Source of the DNA: Ooceraea biroi
Lineage: Eukaryota > Arthropoda > Insecta > Hymenoptera > Formicidae
Direction of reading: 5' to 3'
Assembly: GCF_003672135.1 (NCBI RefSeq)
Contig: NC_039515.1
Location: 4,030,001 to 4,094,000 of the forward strand
DNA: 64,000 bases
Below, piece after piece: positions 51,383 to 64,000 of this stretch. The position numbers and the translations under genes are program-made. The notes beneath the pieces are model-generated. The model was not told where the DNA came from and searched no databases. It saw only the letters and a program-made list of their open reading frames with translations. The number at the start of each line of letters is the position of its first letter. The stretch's first letter is position 1.

Positions 51383-52899
51383 CAGGGTGTCCCATGGGAA
51401 GTTGCTGAAAGTAAACGATTGGTTCTCCCCTCCATAACTTCAGAAAGGGTCTTACGGTTAACGGTCGTTCATCTGAGTGTCCGCAGTTTTATTCTGGTTG
51501 TGGTAGATGCAAGTCCGTGCGCGTCAAAATGAGTAATCTGACGACGGAAGAAAAGATTTATCTTGTCGAGTGCTTCTTTTCCAGAGGAAAAGTTTATAGC
51601 AATGCTTACAGGGGGTTTCGTACTAAATACGGAACACATAAAGTTAAGAGCGAAAACACGCTGAAAAGGTTAGAATTTATTATTTCTTTAAACGTATGCG
51701 TTACGTCACTCCATTTTTTGGCAATAAATCTGCATTAAAATAATGTTTTGTGTTATTTTTATCAGAATTATCGATAATTTTATGCAGTATGGAACTATCC
51801 AAGACCGTAGACATGATCTGCCAGGTCCTTCTGTGTCTGTAGCTGCAGAAGAAAACATTGAAGATATTAAGAAGTATTTTGAAGAGAATCCAAATTCTTC
51901 CATTCGGAAAGCTGCCCAAACTCTTGAAATATCCAAAACAACGTTACACAGGATTTTAAAACATTTCCTGAAAATGCATTCCTATAAAAAATAACATCGC
52001 ATCAATTGCTAACCAAACGCGCTATGACGAAACGTGTGGAATTCTGCAAGACGATAAATGGAATGTTTGAAGATGGAGAACTTGATGCAAAATTGATAAT
52101 TTACACGGACGAAGCACATTTCTGGCTAAATGGTTATGTTAATAAACAAAATTATAGATTTTGGGGGTCGGAAAATTCCAACGTTTCCCTGGCTAAACCT
52201 TTACATCCACAAAAAATAACAGCATGGCCTGCGATCTCGGTAAAAGGAATTTATCTGCAATTCTTCGAATCAACAGTCACTGGTGAAAGTTACAAGCAGC
52301 TTCTCGAAACACAATTCTTCCCTCATGCAAAAAAAGAGGCCTGGTCAGAGGATTTCATTTCATACAGGATGGAGCGACACCACATCGAACCCAGGAGGTC
52401 TTCGAAACAATCCATAAAGTTTGTGGCAATCGAGTCATCGGTCTGGGATACCCCAAATTTGCCCAGGGGGGGCTAGAATGACCACCGTACTCGCCGGATT
52501 TAAATCCATGTGACTTCTTTCTTTGGGAATACATTAAGGACCATTGTTATGCCGGAAATCCAGAAACAGTGTCAAATTTAGTAGCTATTAAAAAGGTCGT
52601 CAGCAACATTAAAGACGACATGTTAGAAAAAGTTTTCACAAGTTTTCGTAAAAGAATTGAGTTTTGTACAAATTCAGATGGTGCACACTTTGAAAATATT
52701 TATCATTAGCTTACTTGATTATTAGCATATTTTTCATTAATAAAATAAACTGATATACAAACATTTTGCTAAATTTTATTTATACCCATTAAAAACTGCA
52801 GACTTTCCTCTTTCCAACGCAATTTTTGTTTTTTCAATAACTGCATACGTTTAAAAATGACAGCTGATTAAGTTCAGCAACTTCCCATGGGACACCCTG
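51383..52899 (+). mobile_element. IS630-Tc1-mariner superfamily element, decayed, with CAGGGTGTCCC termini
   Basis: A 1,517-bp DNA transposon. Terminal inverted repeats of about 27 bp start CAGGGTGTCCCATGGGAAGT at 51383 and mirror exactly at 52899, flanked by TA duplications (51381-51382, 52900-52901). One transposase gene fills the interior. It is unrelated in sequence to the two mariner copies. The near-perfect termini but damaged gene suggest moderate age or mobilisation in trans. Confidence 0.93.
51529..52709 (+). pseudogene. Tc1/mariner-superfamily transposase with an intron, broken
   Basis: Exon 1 is 51529-51668 (MSNLTTEEKIYLVECFF...). A 97-nt intron (51669-51765, GT...TTTTTATCAG) is removed in frame. 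Exon 2 starts 51766 with IIDNFMQYGTIQDRRH and a second helix-turn-helix (SSIRKAAQTLEISKTTLHRIL). The catalytic pieces follow: YTDEAHFWLNGYVNKQNYRFW, QDGATPHRTQEVF and PPYSPDLNPCDFFLW, ending at TAG 52707-52709. Damage: a 2-nt insertion-type frameshift giving TAA near 51992, a 1-nt loss near 52360 just before QDGATPH, and a TGG-to-TGA-type stop at 52479. I count 47 residues between the last two catalytic aspartates. The closest named family is not clear to me. Confidence 0.85.
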
Positions 52900-55800
52900 T
52901 ACTTTATGTGAGCAGGGATATATACTTTGTAAACCTTTGTAATCGTTTCTGTTTCTTCTAAAACTCTCGTATCTGCAGGGAACTCGAAAAATATCCACCT
53001 TTTTTAAAAGAAAGTTTAAATGATGATTTTTTTTGACGTTTTCACTTGGCGTCCTCGATTGCTTGCACGCTCCCGGGTGACAAACTGCGGATCTGTCGTC
53101 GCTTAATCTTACGGCTTGCCGGCTTTTGACAGTCAATTCTCGTCCCGTCAAAACGCAGGCCCGGGCGGCCGATGCAAGGCCGATTGCAATGCAATCGGCG
53201 AATTAACGAGCGACGCGGCCGCTGAATTAATGCGGTTAACGGAGCGCGGTACCACTTTTTCAGATACCACTCGATTAAGCGATGTATTTAAAGGATTTAT
53301 TTGCCCGCTTTATTTACGACGATTGCGCAGGTTATCGGGTTAAGATCGGCGACGGTTCCTCTGCGTAACCATTTATCGCGGTCTCGTTTGCGCACGGAGC
53401 CGTACAATCGTTCATAACGCTTTTTAAACAGCCGGCTAACTTAATAAGGCGCGTGTCTTAATTTATCTCCTCCAGCCCTTTGCCCGATCGTCTCTGTGGC
53501 TTCTCTAGATACAAATTAATTAAAAAAAATTGCTGCTCTTTAAACATACTGTCGGATCGCCGGCGGATGAAGCGATCAGACTCACGTGTTCGTTAAAACG
53601 CTCTGGCGTCGCGATATCCGCAATTCTCTGTAACGTATTTGTAAAAACGTATTTGCGCGAAAGCCTATCAAACGTGTCACGCGCGATATTAATTTTCCTC
53701 CCCTGAACAGCCATACGTGCCTGCACATGATATTGGATGGATCAAAAACGAATTATCGGTCATTTCGAGGATTTTGACACGCGTGTTATCACTTCTGCAC
53801 ATTTTCTTGTAACGATCAGTTAACATGTTTCGGCGCTTGGTATTGTGGTATTTGCCGCCAATGATCCAACTGTAACATTGAACATGGAACTTTCGCCTGT
53901 GTTCGCGAGTTTGCAAGGACCGCAAGACGCGGTATCTTTGTTCGTAAAAGCTTCTCTTACGATTATGAATATAATGATATGAATTATATTTAGAGTAGCT
54001 CTAATGATGCAATATCTAATACTATTTATTTTTTTCTGAAAATCTTTCTGTATGACTATAATAAATACGAATTTCCATTGCGCTGTTTGCACTCAATGAG
54101 ACTTATTAGATTCTGCTCGATGCAAATTACATTTTACGTGCATTTACAGATAAGACTATTCTTTATAAATTCTTTATAAATAGGAGAAGAGGAGAGAGAG
54201 CGCGCGACAAAATCGACCGGCATTCGATCAGCCCTCTCTTGTTTGACTAAAAACTTTATACAATATCTATTTTGATTCAATGGTTTCCCGCAGGATATGT
54301 GGACCATGTGCGTTGACAGACCACGCGTGTATTTACGTATCGAGTCACGAGCGCGTTCCGGGGTTAAGCCGACAGGACAGAGAAACTTGCCCCGAGGGTG
54401 ACTGTGCAGCGAGAGAATTTAAACTCCGATTTACATTTTGTTGCGAAACCGGAGGAGCACGCGGACGCAACGAGTTGGCGATCGTGCCCGGGCCTCCCCC
54501 GGGTCGACATTTTGACAGCGAGCTCGACAGCGCGCAAAATTCGTGACGCTAATTACGATTGACTAATCCAGTCCGCGAGCGGATATTCCTTTTTTCTCTT
54601 TTTTTTGGCGCGGCTCTGCAGATTACGCGTCCGAGGGAGAAGCAGAAAGAAAGAAACGATCACGGGCACATGATTGGCCGTTTCGCTGTTGTGATTTACG
54701 CGATCACGACTTTCCCTGTCGGTTGGAACAGTGGAAAAAAATCTGTTTCCGTATTGGAACGCAGGAGGAAACGTAATAGAGCGACGAATCTAACATATGA
54801 GCCTCGTCAAGATGATGGATTAAAAGATTTAAGAAAGTGTAATATAAGTCTCATTTAGGATGACGTCTACACAGTCGTTTAGTAGCGTAGAAAAAAAAGT
54901 CATATAGACATCATCTATTTCAGTATATTACTTTCTCTTTCTCTGTCTCCCTGTCTTATCTTTTCTTCCATTACGCAAAAGAAATCGTAAGAGACGGGAT
55001 TGAGGCCACAAACGAAATGATATTAAAAGGCACCAAAAGTGTATTTATTGCACCGCCAAACAATCGCTTGTTCCATTTGTCTTTAGTAATCTGGCGGTGC
55101 GGCGCGTCAAGCACAAAGTTAATCTTCGTGGATTCGCAGTGATCAGGATGCCGTGCCCACAATTTAAAACTGTGTGTGTGTGTGCGCGCGTATACGTCGC
55201 GTGTATCGTTCTTGTAAATTAATGAACCACTCATTAGGGGAGAAAGGAAGGATTAAACGGTCGAAAGTGCGTGAGGGCTGATGAAGCGATGAGATATTAC
55301 AGAAGATTATAATCGACAGATTACTAGAATTTCTTGTGCGATGCAAAAACAGTCTTTTGATGATAGGCAAAAATAAAAATTAGATGCAGCGTGATGTAAT
55401 ATTTGTGTGAGAAAATCTATTTTTTATAATACATAAATAAATATTTAATTTATAGCGAATCCTCGAAGCTTGTGACAAGTTCTAGCGTATACCAAAAGTG
55501 CTACGAATGGAGTATGCACGAGATTGATCGCAACAGGTGCGCGTAACAACAAGTGATATTACAATCGCGCATTTCCGCTTGGCCTAAATAAATTTCCTGC
55601 GATTAGCAATCGCAAATAAACGTTGCTCCTGCTACTAAACTTATCACGAATGCATGTTGCGAATGTAATTTAGATACGATGCACAATAACTTAATTTTCT
55701 GTAGTTTGTTAAAAAAATTTTGTTTGATATCTCTTGATAATATACATATTTTTCTATAAGCCGTTTTACAGGAATAAAGTAAATTATTGAAAATTGCGAT

Positions 55801-58800
55801 AATGGCAAATAGATGCTTTTAGAACGTTATTAAAAATGTTTCAACTCACACATAATAGAAAAAAATGATTCTTTTACACAGATCGCCTTATATATAACAA
55901 ACTTTTATATCACGTTAATTGGTGAAAACCGTGAGAAAAACATCTTTGAAATTCGCAATCGGGCCACCGGCGGCGTATAAAGGTCGCTGGAGAAAGTAAT
56001 GTGGCGTGTATGTTGCACGTTTTTATTACTATTTCTTTCTTTGGGTCGGGCGCCTCGGGTAGTCTTCGAGAGTGCGTTACAATTCGCCACGGGCACTCGC
56101 GTACGCACACGCAGCCGTTCTATTACATATGTGGAACACGTGTGGAATGCGCGCACACTATTAACTATGCTACAATACATTTAGTTTTTCAAACCTTGCG
56201 TGAAAGAAAACGGGCGTGGGATGCTCCCTCTTCTCCCTTACCTTAATATCCCGTTATGTAATTATTAATCGACGGTAATCATTTTATTTCTCAACTGAAA
56301 TGTTCAGTCGCGTGGATATTTGATCAGCAATCGATTACGCGGTGCAACTAACACGAAACGCACGTTTGTCGCAAATATAATAAAACACGCAATAAAAGCG
56401 CAATAGAAAAGAGTTACGTACGCAGGAGGCGCACAGGGGAGAGTTACGCGACGTTAGACGCATTACGTCACGACGTTGATTTGCATTTGGAGTGTGGCTT
56501 TTGCGGCAATGTGCAATTCGCCGAGCGGCGAGCGTTTGCGCGACGAAAATTTACGGCTTGAGGAAAACACGCGGAATGGAAAAAGGTTTATCGCGCGTGG
56601 ACGATGTATCTACATACACATGACCCCTATTCGCTGTACGTGTGTGCGTGCGTGAAGCTTATCGCGTTGCATCGAGCGGAATCTGATAAATCTCATTGAG
56701 TGAAATAAGACGTTTCCTCTCCGGGGGATGTGGCGATATGCGTCTCTCTTGCGCAGCGGTATATTCTATGGGACGTGAAGCCGTGACATGTATACGCGGT
56801 GCACGCCAAAGGAGAATTCTTCGAAATAAAACCTGCACATATACGCACACATTGGCACGCTTCCTTTTAGAAAGCACGTCACTTCCCGAATGACGCTATC
56901 GAAATCGATGATCGATATTCGATTACCACTTGCGGCAAAACGGCGGCTTTGTTCCTTCATATGATTAACTAGAAATTGACAAAACTACAACTACAACTTG
57001 ATATTCAATCATCATCATCATGTCGCACTATTCCCTCAAATTGTCGGATTATTTTGACAAGGTAACTTTTGATTTATAGGTACGAAGCTTATGTTATGTG
57101 CAATAAAATTTTGTCCTCCATTCATTTTCATGTAAACCTGATTGTGACAAAGAATGTCGTTTGTCTGAGTGTAAGCGTTCAGCGGAAAAGAGCGGAGAAA
57201 CAGAATTTCTAGGACAGCCGCGCGATCGCGCGGATCGCGCGGGGCTGGCTGATTAATGTAGGAAACGAATGATCAAGAGATCTCGACAACGCCGGGAGCG
57301 TGACTCACTGCGGTCATGACTATTGGCTTTCGAGAAAGGTGATCTCGAAATCTGTGTCACATACAGCGTCACATAGAGAATTTTAGGCACGCCTCTCTGC
57401 GTGCGTTGCGTCAACGTAGGTACATCGCGCGTACGGTCTCCCCGAGGCTGTGCCTCCAGTTTCTACTCCCGGCGTCGATTTTCTAATTAGTCCCTGTAGC
57501 CGGCTTACGGGAACGGGAGAGATCAATTAACGCGGACACCATCGGCGATAACGAGGTGGATCGTGGATCATGGCACGGGGGAATGACTTGTTGAGCGGAC
57601 AATGCGCGATCCATCATGCACAAGTCGAGTCGCCTGTGTTCGAAGGGGATGAACGCGTGTATCTTGGCCGTTCGCGTCGCACGACGGTTATCGCGTACGC
57701 AAGACGATGCGACAATTACGGTACATGACTACCGGTAACGCGACAGTTATCGTTTGCAAATGGTAATGTCGCTGTAAACGCGACACGTGGACACACACAC
57801 TGCATGATGTATGAGCTCGCAATCGCGATGTCGCAAGAATTCTGTCATCCGATCATTAAAGTGGACGCGAATCGAAGAACTAATGCATGTGCATTACCGA
57901 GATTAATATTTGACGTAGGATTAACGTGCGGATAATGGTCACGTCTTGCACCCGTCTGCTCTCGCAAAATTCATCAGTCGTGCCACGAATACCTTCCCCG
58001 TCCCGGTTGCAACCTTCCCGGTAATTGGATCATATTACACGGCGCCCTCGGGTTCCTCCAACTTCCCTTTAACGGTTAAACGGCTCGCTCGCGCTCGCTT
58101 TTCACCCAATCTGGATTCCCCGCCGGCGGCAGAAATCCGTAATCTTCAGCGGCGAGACGTGCGCTTCATGAGAATATTCATCGCATCTGTCACGCCACAC
58201 GGGCGCGACGGAATACGTAATATTAATCCGGCGATAGATTCGGAAGTCTCGCGGATGAACTCCGCATGTGAATGCGACGCCCTTTTTGCGCGTGACATCG
58301 AATCCGAGCAGCTTTGCGAGCAGATAACGGTCGTGGATGCCGGGATAAATCGAGGCGCGGTTTGTCACGCATCTGAGTGCGTGAGATGAAAGCTCCGTGA
58401 TCCTGACGACAAGTTATGGATCGTAGAAATTTTGTAGCAAGCAAATTGTTTTTATACGTAGAAATTTACGTTAAATGAGTAACGAATTAAATTAAATAAA
58501 CGAAACGGAAGACGATGTTTTGCGTCGACGTCGGAATTGCGAAAAAACGGCACAGATAAGAGCTGTTATGAAGAATTTTATTGGCTGGAATTTTATTTCG
58601 CGTATAAATTCTCGATTTTTTTATATTCCGTTTAACAATACTTAGGCGTCCCTCTATGATTGCAATCTGCTCTATATGCGAGAGCCGGTGAGCCCGTGAT
58701 TTATCGATTCAGCTTTCGCGCTGGCACACGCTTGGTACCACTTCTGTCAGTAGTCATTCACGCAATTGTCACGATGATACTAGAAGCATCTCGCATCGCT

Positions 58801-59289
58801 TAGTTCGTTCGCGTGTCGCGTACGATCTCTGATCTCTTTCTTGGCATCGCTGGACCGATGATCGTGCGCGCGCCACGCGCTCGTCTATTTCTCGTTCTCA
58901 CGAAAGAGCCTCTCTCGCTTTCGTATCCGCGAACTATTTTAACACTCTAGGCGGGTCGTAAAATGTTTTCAACATTTCAACGAAAGCGCACGAGCTAACG
59001 CGTGAGCGGAGCCGCGCGCTCTCAGCCTGTTGAGAACCAAGTAAGATCGATAGATCAATTTTTCAATCGGACATCCCTTATAGATCCTGAAAGCGACATG
59101 TAATTTGCAAGCCAGTTGACACGTATTTTCAAATATTATAGTAAATGATCTCTCTCTTGATAGATCTCTCTTAGCCTAATTTTAATTCTGACAAGACAAT
59201 TTTCTTTTCTCTGCGGATGCCTCTTTATTATTCAGTAAATGTACCTCACTTACCTCGCCTCTTGTCGTATCCGTAATTTGTAATCAGAC

Positions 59290-60120
59290 TCGCAGGTGCA
59301 CGGTAATGTTCGGAAACTTCGGCGAGACGTCTCTACCTCGGGATTACTCGCGCTTCATCTTCGCGGCACGCGTTTCCCGCCTCCTCTGCTTCTGAACAAC
59401 CGCCGGCGAGCAGGTGGTCGTGACTACCGAGAGATTCGCCCGGGTCGAATTTCCTTGTCGTGCTCGCTACTAACGAGCACCTTCCAGGCAGCTTCAAGTT
59501 CGCCGATTTCCTTCTCTCTCTCGCTGAATCCAATTCGATTCGAGGCGCGAAGAATCGTTTGAATTCTCGAATTTTCTCCACGCGATCCGGCGCCGTCCGT
59601 GAAGGCCGCTGCGACAAGAGCAACAAGTCCACGGGGTGCAAAGGTCGTTTGCAAAATTCGAAACCCGTGGGTGGCCGGTAGGAAAGAGAGAGAGAGAGAG
59701 AGAGAGAAGAAGAGAGAGACCGCCTTGGCGACGTGGAACAACAGCTGACAGTGATCGGAGGCGCGCGCGGCCAGACTGAGTCCTCACTGTTCGTCCTCTT
59801 TCCCTTGCGCCTCGTACGTCGCCGGTCGTCGTCGTCGTCGTCGTTCCATTCACGCTCCTCCGACGCTCGAACGCCAAAATCGTTTCCAAGGCGCATGAGC
59901 GCGCTGATCCACGAAGGCGGCGGTCTAGGAAGGGAGCCCCGCGGGGAACATCGCCCCGTTTCAAGTCGTAACGTACGGCACCTTTTTTCTGCGGTGAAGG
60001 AGGTTTCGCGCTCGCTCGTGAACGGAATGGAACGCTGGCACAAGACGAGACTCCCGGTGAGACGCGGTAACTTATACGTAATCTGCAGCTGCACCGCGCG
60101 GAATAGATCGGCACTCTGGG
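59290..60120. promoter_or_regulatory. GC-rich island with (GA)n; possible promoter or 5' UTR
   Basis: A CpG-rich block with a GA microsatellite at about 59687-59718 and a GTC/GAC triplet run at about 59825-59842. All frames are long and open in places, which reflects composition; the longest minus-strand frame contains an Asp run and Ser-Leu repeats translated from the microsatellites. No domain was recognised. A regulatory role is inferred. Confidence 0.25.
59687..59718. repeat. (GA)n microsatellite
   Basis: About 12 consecutive GA units followed by GAAGAGAGAGAGAC. Confidence 0.95.
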
Positions 60121-60931
60121 GGAAGGTGGAATGATAAAAAGTTAAAAGTCAAAAGATGCAATTCGATGCTGTTGCGTTTATTGCGTGGATTATGGATGAC
60201 TACATGTAATTCGCGCAAAAATACGTTACGTCATTTCAGCCACATAGCACGTATGCTATTTATGTGCGTTGGTAAGCGCGATACGCTACGTGCGATCGTT
60301 GTAAAATTTTCTTGTACTGTTCTCCAGGATTTGGAGCATTCGTTCGCCAAGTGAACGATTCTATTTTTGAGAGAGAAAGAGATAGAGATAGAGAGGACGG
60401 TCGGTGCGCTGAGATAGCTCGTCGCCAAATAGCAAAGTCGCGTCGTATCCCGCGACAGTGTAAGAAACTTGTCAGTGAAGTCAGCTCGTTTTCAGCCGAA
60501 TATCCGGCCGAGCAAAATCAGGGAACGAAGGAATTGAATTCGGAGGGAACGGGGAGTGTGACGTGACGTCTCCGTAAGCAGGCAATCCTGAAAAAGGACC
60601 ATCCCTCGCCAGCACGGACATAACAGCGCCGCGCTCTCCAGCTGAAATGGCACCCCCTCATATTTCGTGCTGGCGGATCGACGATAGGAAACCCCGGACG
60701 CATACCAAACGTCGCACGAGATGTAATAAGCAGACCGGAAAAATTCACATTGGACAAAGACCGCCGTCAGCAAAGCCTTCGTTGAGAAGAGACTCATGCA
60801 TGCGATGACTTACGGATTTTCTTCAGGTTTCGGCGCGACTGGAGGCGGAATCTAAATCGCTGATAAGCAAAGGACAGACTCCATTCTTCTACGATGGAGT
60901 TGGACTGTAAACGTGACAATTTTCCTAAATA

Positions 60932-62189
60932 TTAGGGGTGTGATTTAGTTTTGAGGATTTTTTTTGCTCAAAAACGCATGTATTTAAATATGATAATGAA
61001 TGAATACCTTAATCAAAATATTTTCCTTCGTTTTCTATAACTTTTTCCCATCTTTCTGGCAAGAGATGGATTCCACCACGATAAAATGACTCTTCTTTTC
61101 AGTTGATCCATTCGTCGACGAATTTTCGTACTTCTTCGAAATTAAGAAAGTGTGTATCCTCTAAAGCGTGTTGCATCGACCGGAACAAATAATAATCGCA
61201 TGGAGAATACGCGGGGTGCGGTAAGACTTGCCATTCAAGCTCTAATAGTGTTTCTTTCACTGATAACGCAACGTGAGGTCGAGCGTTGTCACGAAGAAGA
61301 ATCACTTTCCGTCGTTTACTCGCAATTGGTGGTCGTTTTTGGTCCAATGCTTGCTTCAACTTGTACAATTGGTGTCGATAACGATCAGTCGTGACAGTCT
61401 CATGCGGATTTAACAGCTCATAGTACACTATCCCACCAAATACAGAGCATTACTTTTCAACCGTGAATATTGCGTCTCGGAGTGAAATGTTGATGGTTCG
61501 CCTGGATCCACCCATGATTTTCTGCGTTTCGGATTATCAAAACAGATCCACTTTTCATCCCCAGTAACAATCCGAGACAAAAGACTCTTCTTTTTTTGCC
61601 TGGCGATCAACGAAATGCAAATGTTCAAATGGCACTTTCCGATAATTGATGTCGAACCCATTTCCCTTCTTTCTGAATTTTTCCCATTTCATGTAAATGT
61701 TTGGTAACTGTTGTACGATCAACATTTAATGCTCTGGCAAGTTCTGAAGTGGATTGTGTTGGATTTTCGTGCAATAATGCTTGCAAATCTGCATTTTCAA
61801 GCTTTCTTGGTTGTCCCGAGCGTTCTTTGTCCTTCACATCAGTATCACCACTTTTAAAGCGTCCAAACCAGTATTCACACGTCTTAATTGATGGGGCAGA
61901 ATCACCACAAGTTTCCATAAGAATTCTATAACCGTCAGCCGCAGTTTTCTTTTGATTAAAAAACAAAAGCAACGCATGTGGAAAATGCTAAAGAGCTTTC
62001 GGAAGTTGCATTTTTACGATGATATAAACAATAAACACGACTGTTATTGCATCTATTGCTATAATGCTACTAAATGTCATGGATAATGTCAACACTGTAA
62101 GAAACAACAGTTATCGGAAACAGCTATTGGAACAAACTGACACTACAGCCATCTGTTGCAAAACCCTCAAAACTAAATCACACTCCTAA
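60932..62189 (-). mobile_element. Mariner element, copy 2
   Basis: A 1,258-bp second copy of the same mariner as at 44303-45554, in reverse orientation. TIRs start TTAGGGGTGTGATTTAG at 60932 and end in the mirror at 62189, with TA target duplications at 60930-60931 and 62190-62191. The surrounding DNA has no recognised gene. It keeps a cleaner third catalytic motif (YSPCDYYLF) than copy 1. Confidence 0.95.
61009..62011 (-). pseudogene. Mariner transposase, inactive (copy 2)
   Basis: Transposase remnant with ATG at 62011, stopped after seven codons by TAG. Open frame resumes through KTCEYWFGRFKSGD, DKERSGQPRKL and WVRHQLSESAI, then a TGA. The next piece carries TGDEKWICFDNP, followed by a frameshift near 61428. 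The last piece carries LLRDNARPHVA and YSPCDYYLF and stops at TGA 61101-61099 after DEWIN. The catalytic second and third aspartates are separated by 30 residues instead of the family's usual 34, so four residues seem deleted. Most of these lesions are also in copy 1. Confidence 0.88.
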
Positions 62190-64000
62190 TAAATGAAGAG
62201 CGTAAAGTATGTTAACCATGACTTGTGCTTATTTAACTATCCCAATTATTCGATCAACCAACGTTGATGTTCGCGAGTGGTTCATTGAAACGTCAGATTC
62301 GTTGTAAGGAAAAATAGCAGCAGGAGAGACGTTACGAGTTGCCGATATCCACGTGGCCTACTTTGCGCGAGTAAAAATTTTCGTCGTAAAATACAGCGTT
62401 TACGTACGCGAGCGTGCATCGCATATAAATTGCGCATAACTCTCCGTATCAGTAGTTTCCGGAAGGGAGATTTTTCCCGGGCGCGGCGAATGTCGTGAAA
62501 ATGGAAAATTAATGCGCGCCTTCCGTGCGAAACTTCCGGCTGCAGGAAACTATTTGTCATGCGATAGTCCACGAAGACAGATCGGAACGAGCCCGAGGAG
62601 GCGAGAGACTGTCTTCGCGTTCTTCGCGATCGTAAGCAAGGTGCAACGCTGTGTGCTCTTTCTTTTTTTCCCGCGAACGATTAAGCGTTACGCAAGCCCG
62701 TAAGAACGCGCGGCACTCGCATGCACGTGACTTGCTTCGGAGAACGGTCACTCGACGTACGGAGACAAATCGGAAGGCCACGTCGCCCCTCGAATTTATT
62801 CCGAGGGTTCCCCGAGATTGACGTTTCGCCAAAGAAGGACAGCACGGCGTGTGATCGATGATCGAGAAGCACAGTTAACTTGTTACTCGCCCTTCTTATC
62901 GCGACCAAGATTTGTCTTTATTTTCTGAAGGAATTTTCAGCAAAGGATGTTCTTTTTGACTGTCACAGAATTTTTTAACATATTTTTAAGGTCCATTCAT
63001 GATCGAGATACTACTCTACATGGGAACTAAAGGAATTAATTGACTGATTATATAATAATTAAGGTTTATCCGATATAGTTGATGTGTGTTGAAGGATTTA
63101 CGACCTCAACATAATTCGAACATAATTGTATTGGTTTCTTGCGAATCTTGGTCTCGAGCGAATCTCTCTCGACAGTTAGAAGCAGAATGTGCTTGTTTCT
63201 TTTTTGCGATCTTGGCAATTCGTTACTTCGCGTATGGGCGAGATTATTACAGCGCCCACGTCGAGATCGCAATTGTCCTTCATTAAGACTGAACTCTGAG
63301 AACACGCCTCGCTGAAGTGAAAATTATTTCGCGACGTCGCTCGCTAATTTATTTCCATCTCCCTTCATTTCGCCGGGAATTATACATAGTTACATCTAGA
63401 CGCGCGCATCTTCAGCGCAATCAGCCGGCGACCGGGAGTAATTTAACGTTCGAAGCGAACGTTAAAACGAAACGGAGTAATTCTCTGCGAAGCAATTGAA
63501 CTGTGGAAACGCTCTCGTTAATTGCGCCGACATGCTATAATAATTATGTTAACGTAATTACCTCGTCGTTGCGAAGAGACATAGATAACTTTCTCGACGA
63601 GACAGACATCCTTTCATTATGCTCATTGCCGATTATGCCTCTTTTCTTTTGAATCTTACGTGCCAAACCTCTGCGACCCGAAATCTCCCATTCGATGATG
63701 GTCGCGCGACCCAGTTTTTCACGCGGTCAATTAAATCTCTTTGTCCGAACACGTAGATGGAAATCGAGCCGAGTGGGTGGGACCGCGCGTTAAACGCTCG
63801 TTATGGCGTGCATCGTGACGATAATGTCTCCTGCCCGGGAACGTTAAGAGAAAGGGGAGAATAAACCGCAAAATAATTGGCGGCGCGCAGCTGACACGCC
63901 GATTATCGTCGCTCGGCGATCGTCGCGATCGTCCTCGGAAAATATACGACGCGGGTTCCATGTATATTAATATCTGGGGCGTGTATCAATTTTGGGGAAT
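62190..64000. other. No gene supported at the right edge
   Basis: CpG-rich DNA to the window end with only short frames lacking domains. Confidence 0.5.

Larger units (their letters stand above)
52900..60931. other. No gene supported outside the island at 59.3-60.1 kb
   Basis: Unique-looking mixed DNA. Frames at 54280-54858 and 57946-58389 are open but have no recognised domain. A 101-codon minus frame (60797-60492) and a donor-like CC|GTAAGT at about 60811 on the minus strand are unlinked. Confidence 0.5.

Noticed and set aside
59333..60094. 253-codon minus-strand frame
   Set aside because: Low-complexity translation of GA and GTC repeats in GC-rich DNA; other frames are equally open and no domain is present.
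1..64000. CRISPR array or bacterial operon
   Set aside because: No regularly spaced direct repeats and no bacterial gene organisation; split exons with GT-AG borders show a eukaryotic nuclear genome.

Overview
The window looks like nuclear DNA of an insect, most likely a hymenopteran and plausibly an ant. The signs are long CpG-rich stretches without CpG depletion, many short introns with GT-AG borders, and intact-looking mariner and other small DNA transposons. There are no operons, bacterial signals, tRNA-like cloverleaf or CRISPR array that I can see. The species assignment is inference only.

One gene is clear. It is a multi-exon receptor guanylyl cyclase on the minus strand, spanning about 37.75-49.1 kb. 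I rebuilt 22 exons that join in frame into about 1,292 residues: signal peptide, ligand-binding ectodomain, one membrane helix, pseudokinase homology domain, coiled coil, guanylyl cyclase domain with its catalytic residues, and a serine-rich tail. The ectodomain resembles the insect Gyc76C/Gyc32E group. Its introns hold a 1.25-kb mariner (44.3-45.6 kb) and a 243-bp near-perfect palindromic MITE (46.26-46.50 kb) that ends 20 bp from a splice donor. Intron 1 appears to be a GC-AG intron.

The rest is gene-poor and rich in small mobile elements. From left to right: a 0.7-kb foldback element with TTAA borders (11.0-11.7 kb); a TIR element full of TTAGCTGC-like motifs (17.4-18.0 kb); a 280-bp palindrome (21.9-22.2 kb); a 226-bp inverted repeat with a strong central hairpin (23.3-23.5 kb); an 878-bp element with TIR CCCGACTAGAAAT and many subterminal CAGGT/ACCTG motifs, which carries a tiny nested insertion (31.6-32.5 kb); a tandem duplication of about 120 bp (35.2-35.4 kb); a decayed Tc1/mariner-superfamily element whose transposase has an intron (51.4-52.9 kb); and a second mariner copy in opposite orientation (60.9-62.2 kb).

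Elsewhere there are GC-rich, purine- or pyrimidine-tract islands (around 12.4-13.4, 26.4-27.8 and 59.3-60.1 kb) that may be promoters or untranslated first exons. One candidate signal-peptide exon lies at 14.9-15.1 kb on the minus strand. The many other open frames in CpG-rich DNA show no recognisable domain and are not called as genes. No new multi-gene system is evident. The most unusual features are the shared-lesion mariner pair, the widely spaced catalytic triad of the 51.4-kb element, and the concentration of long hairpin-forming repeats.
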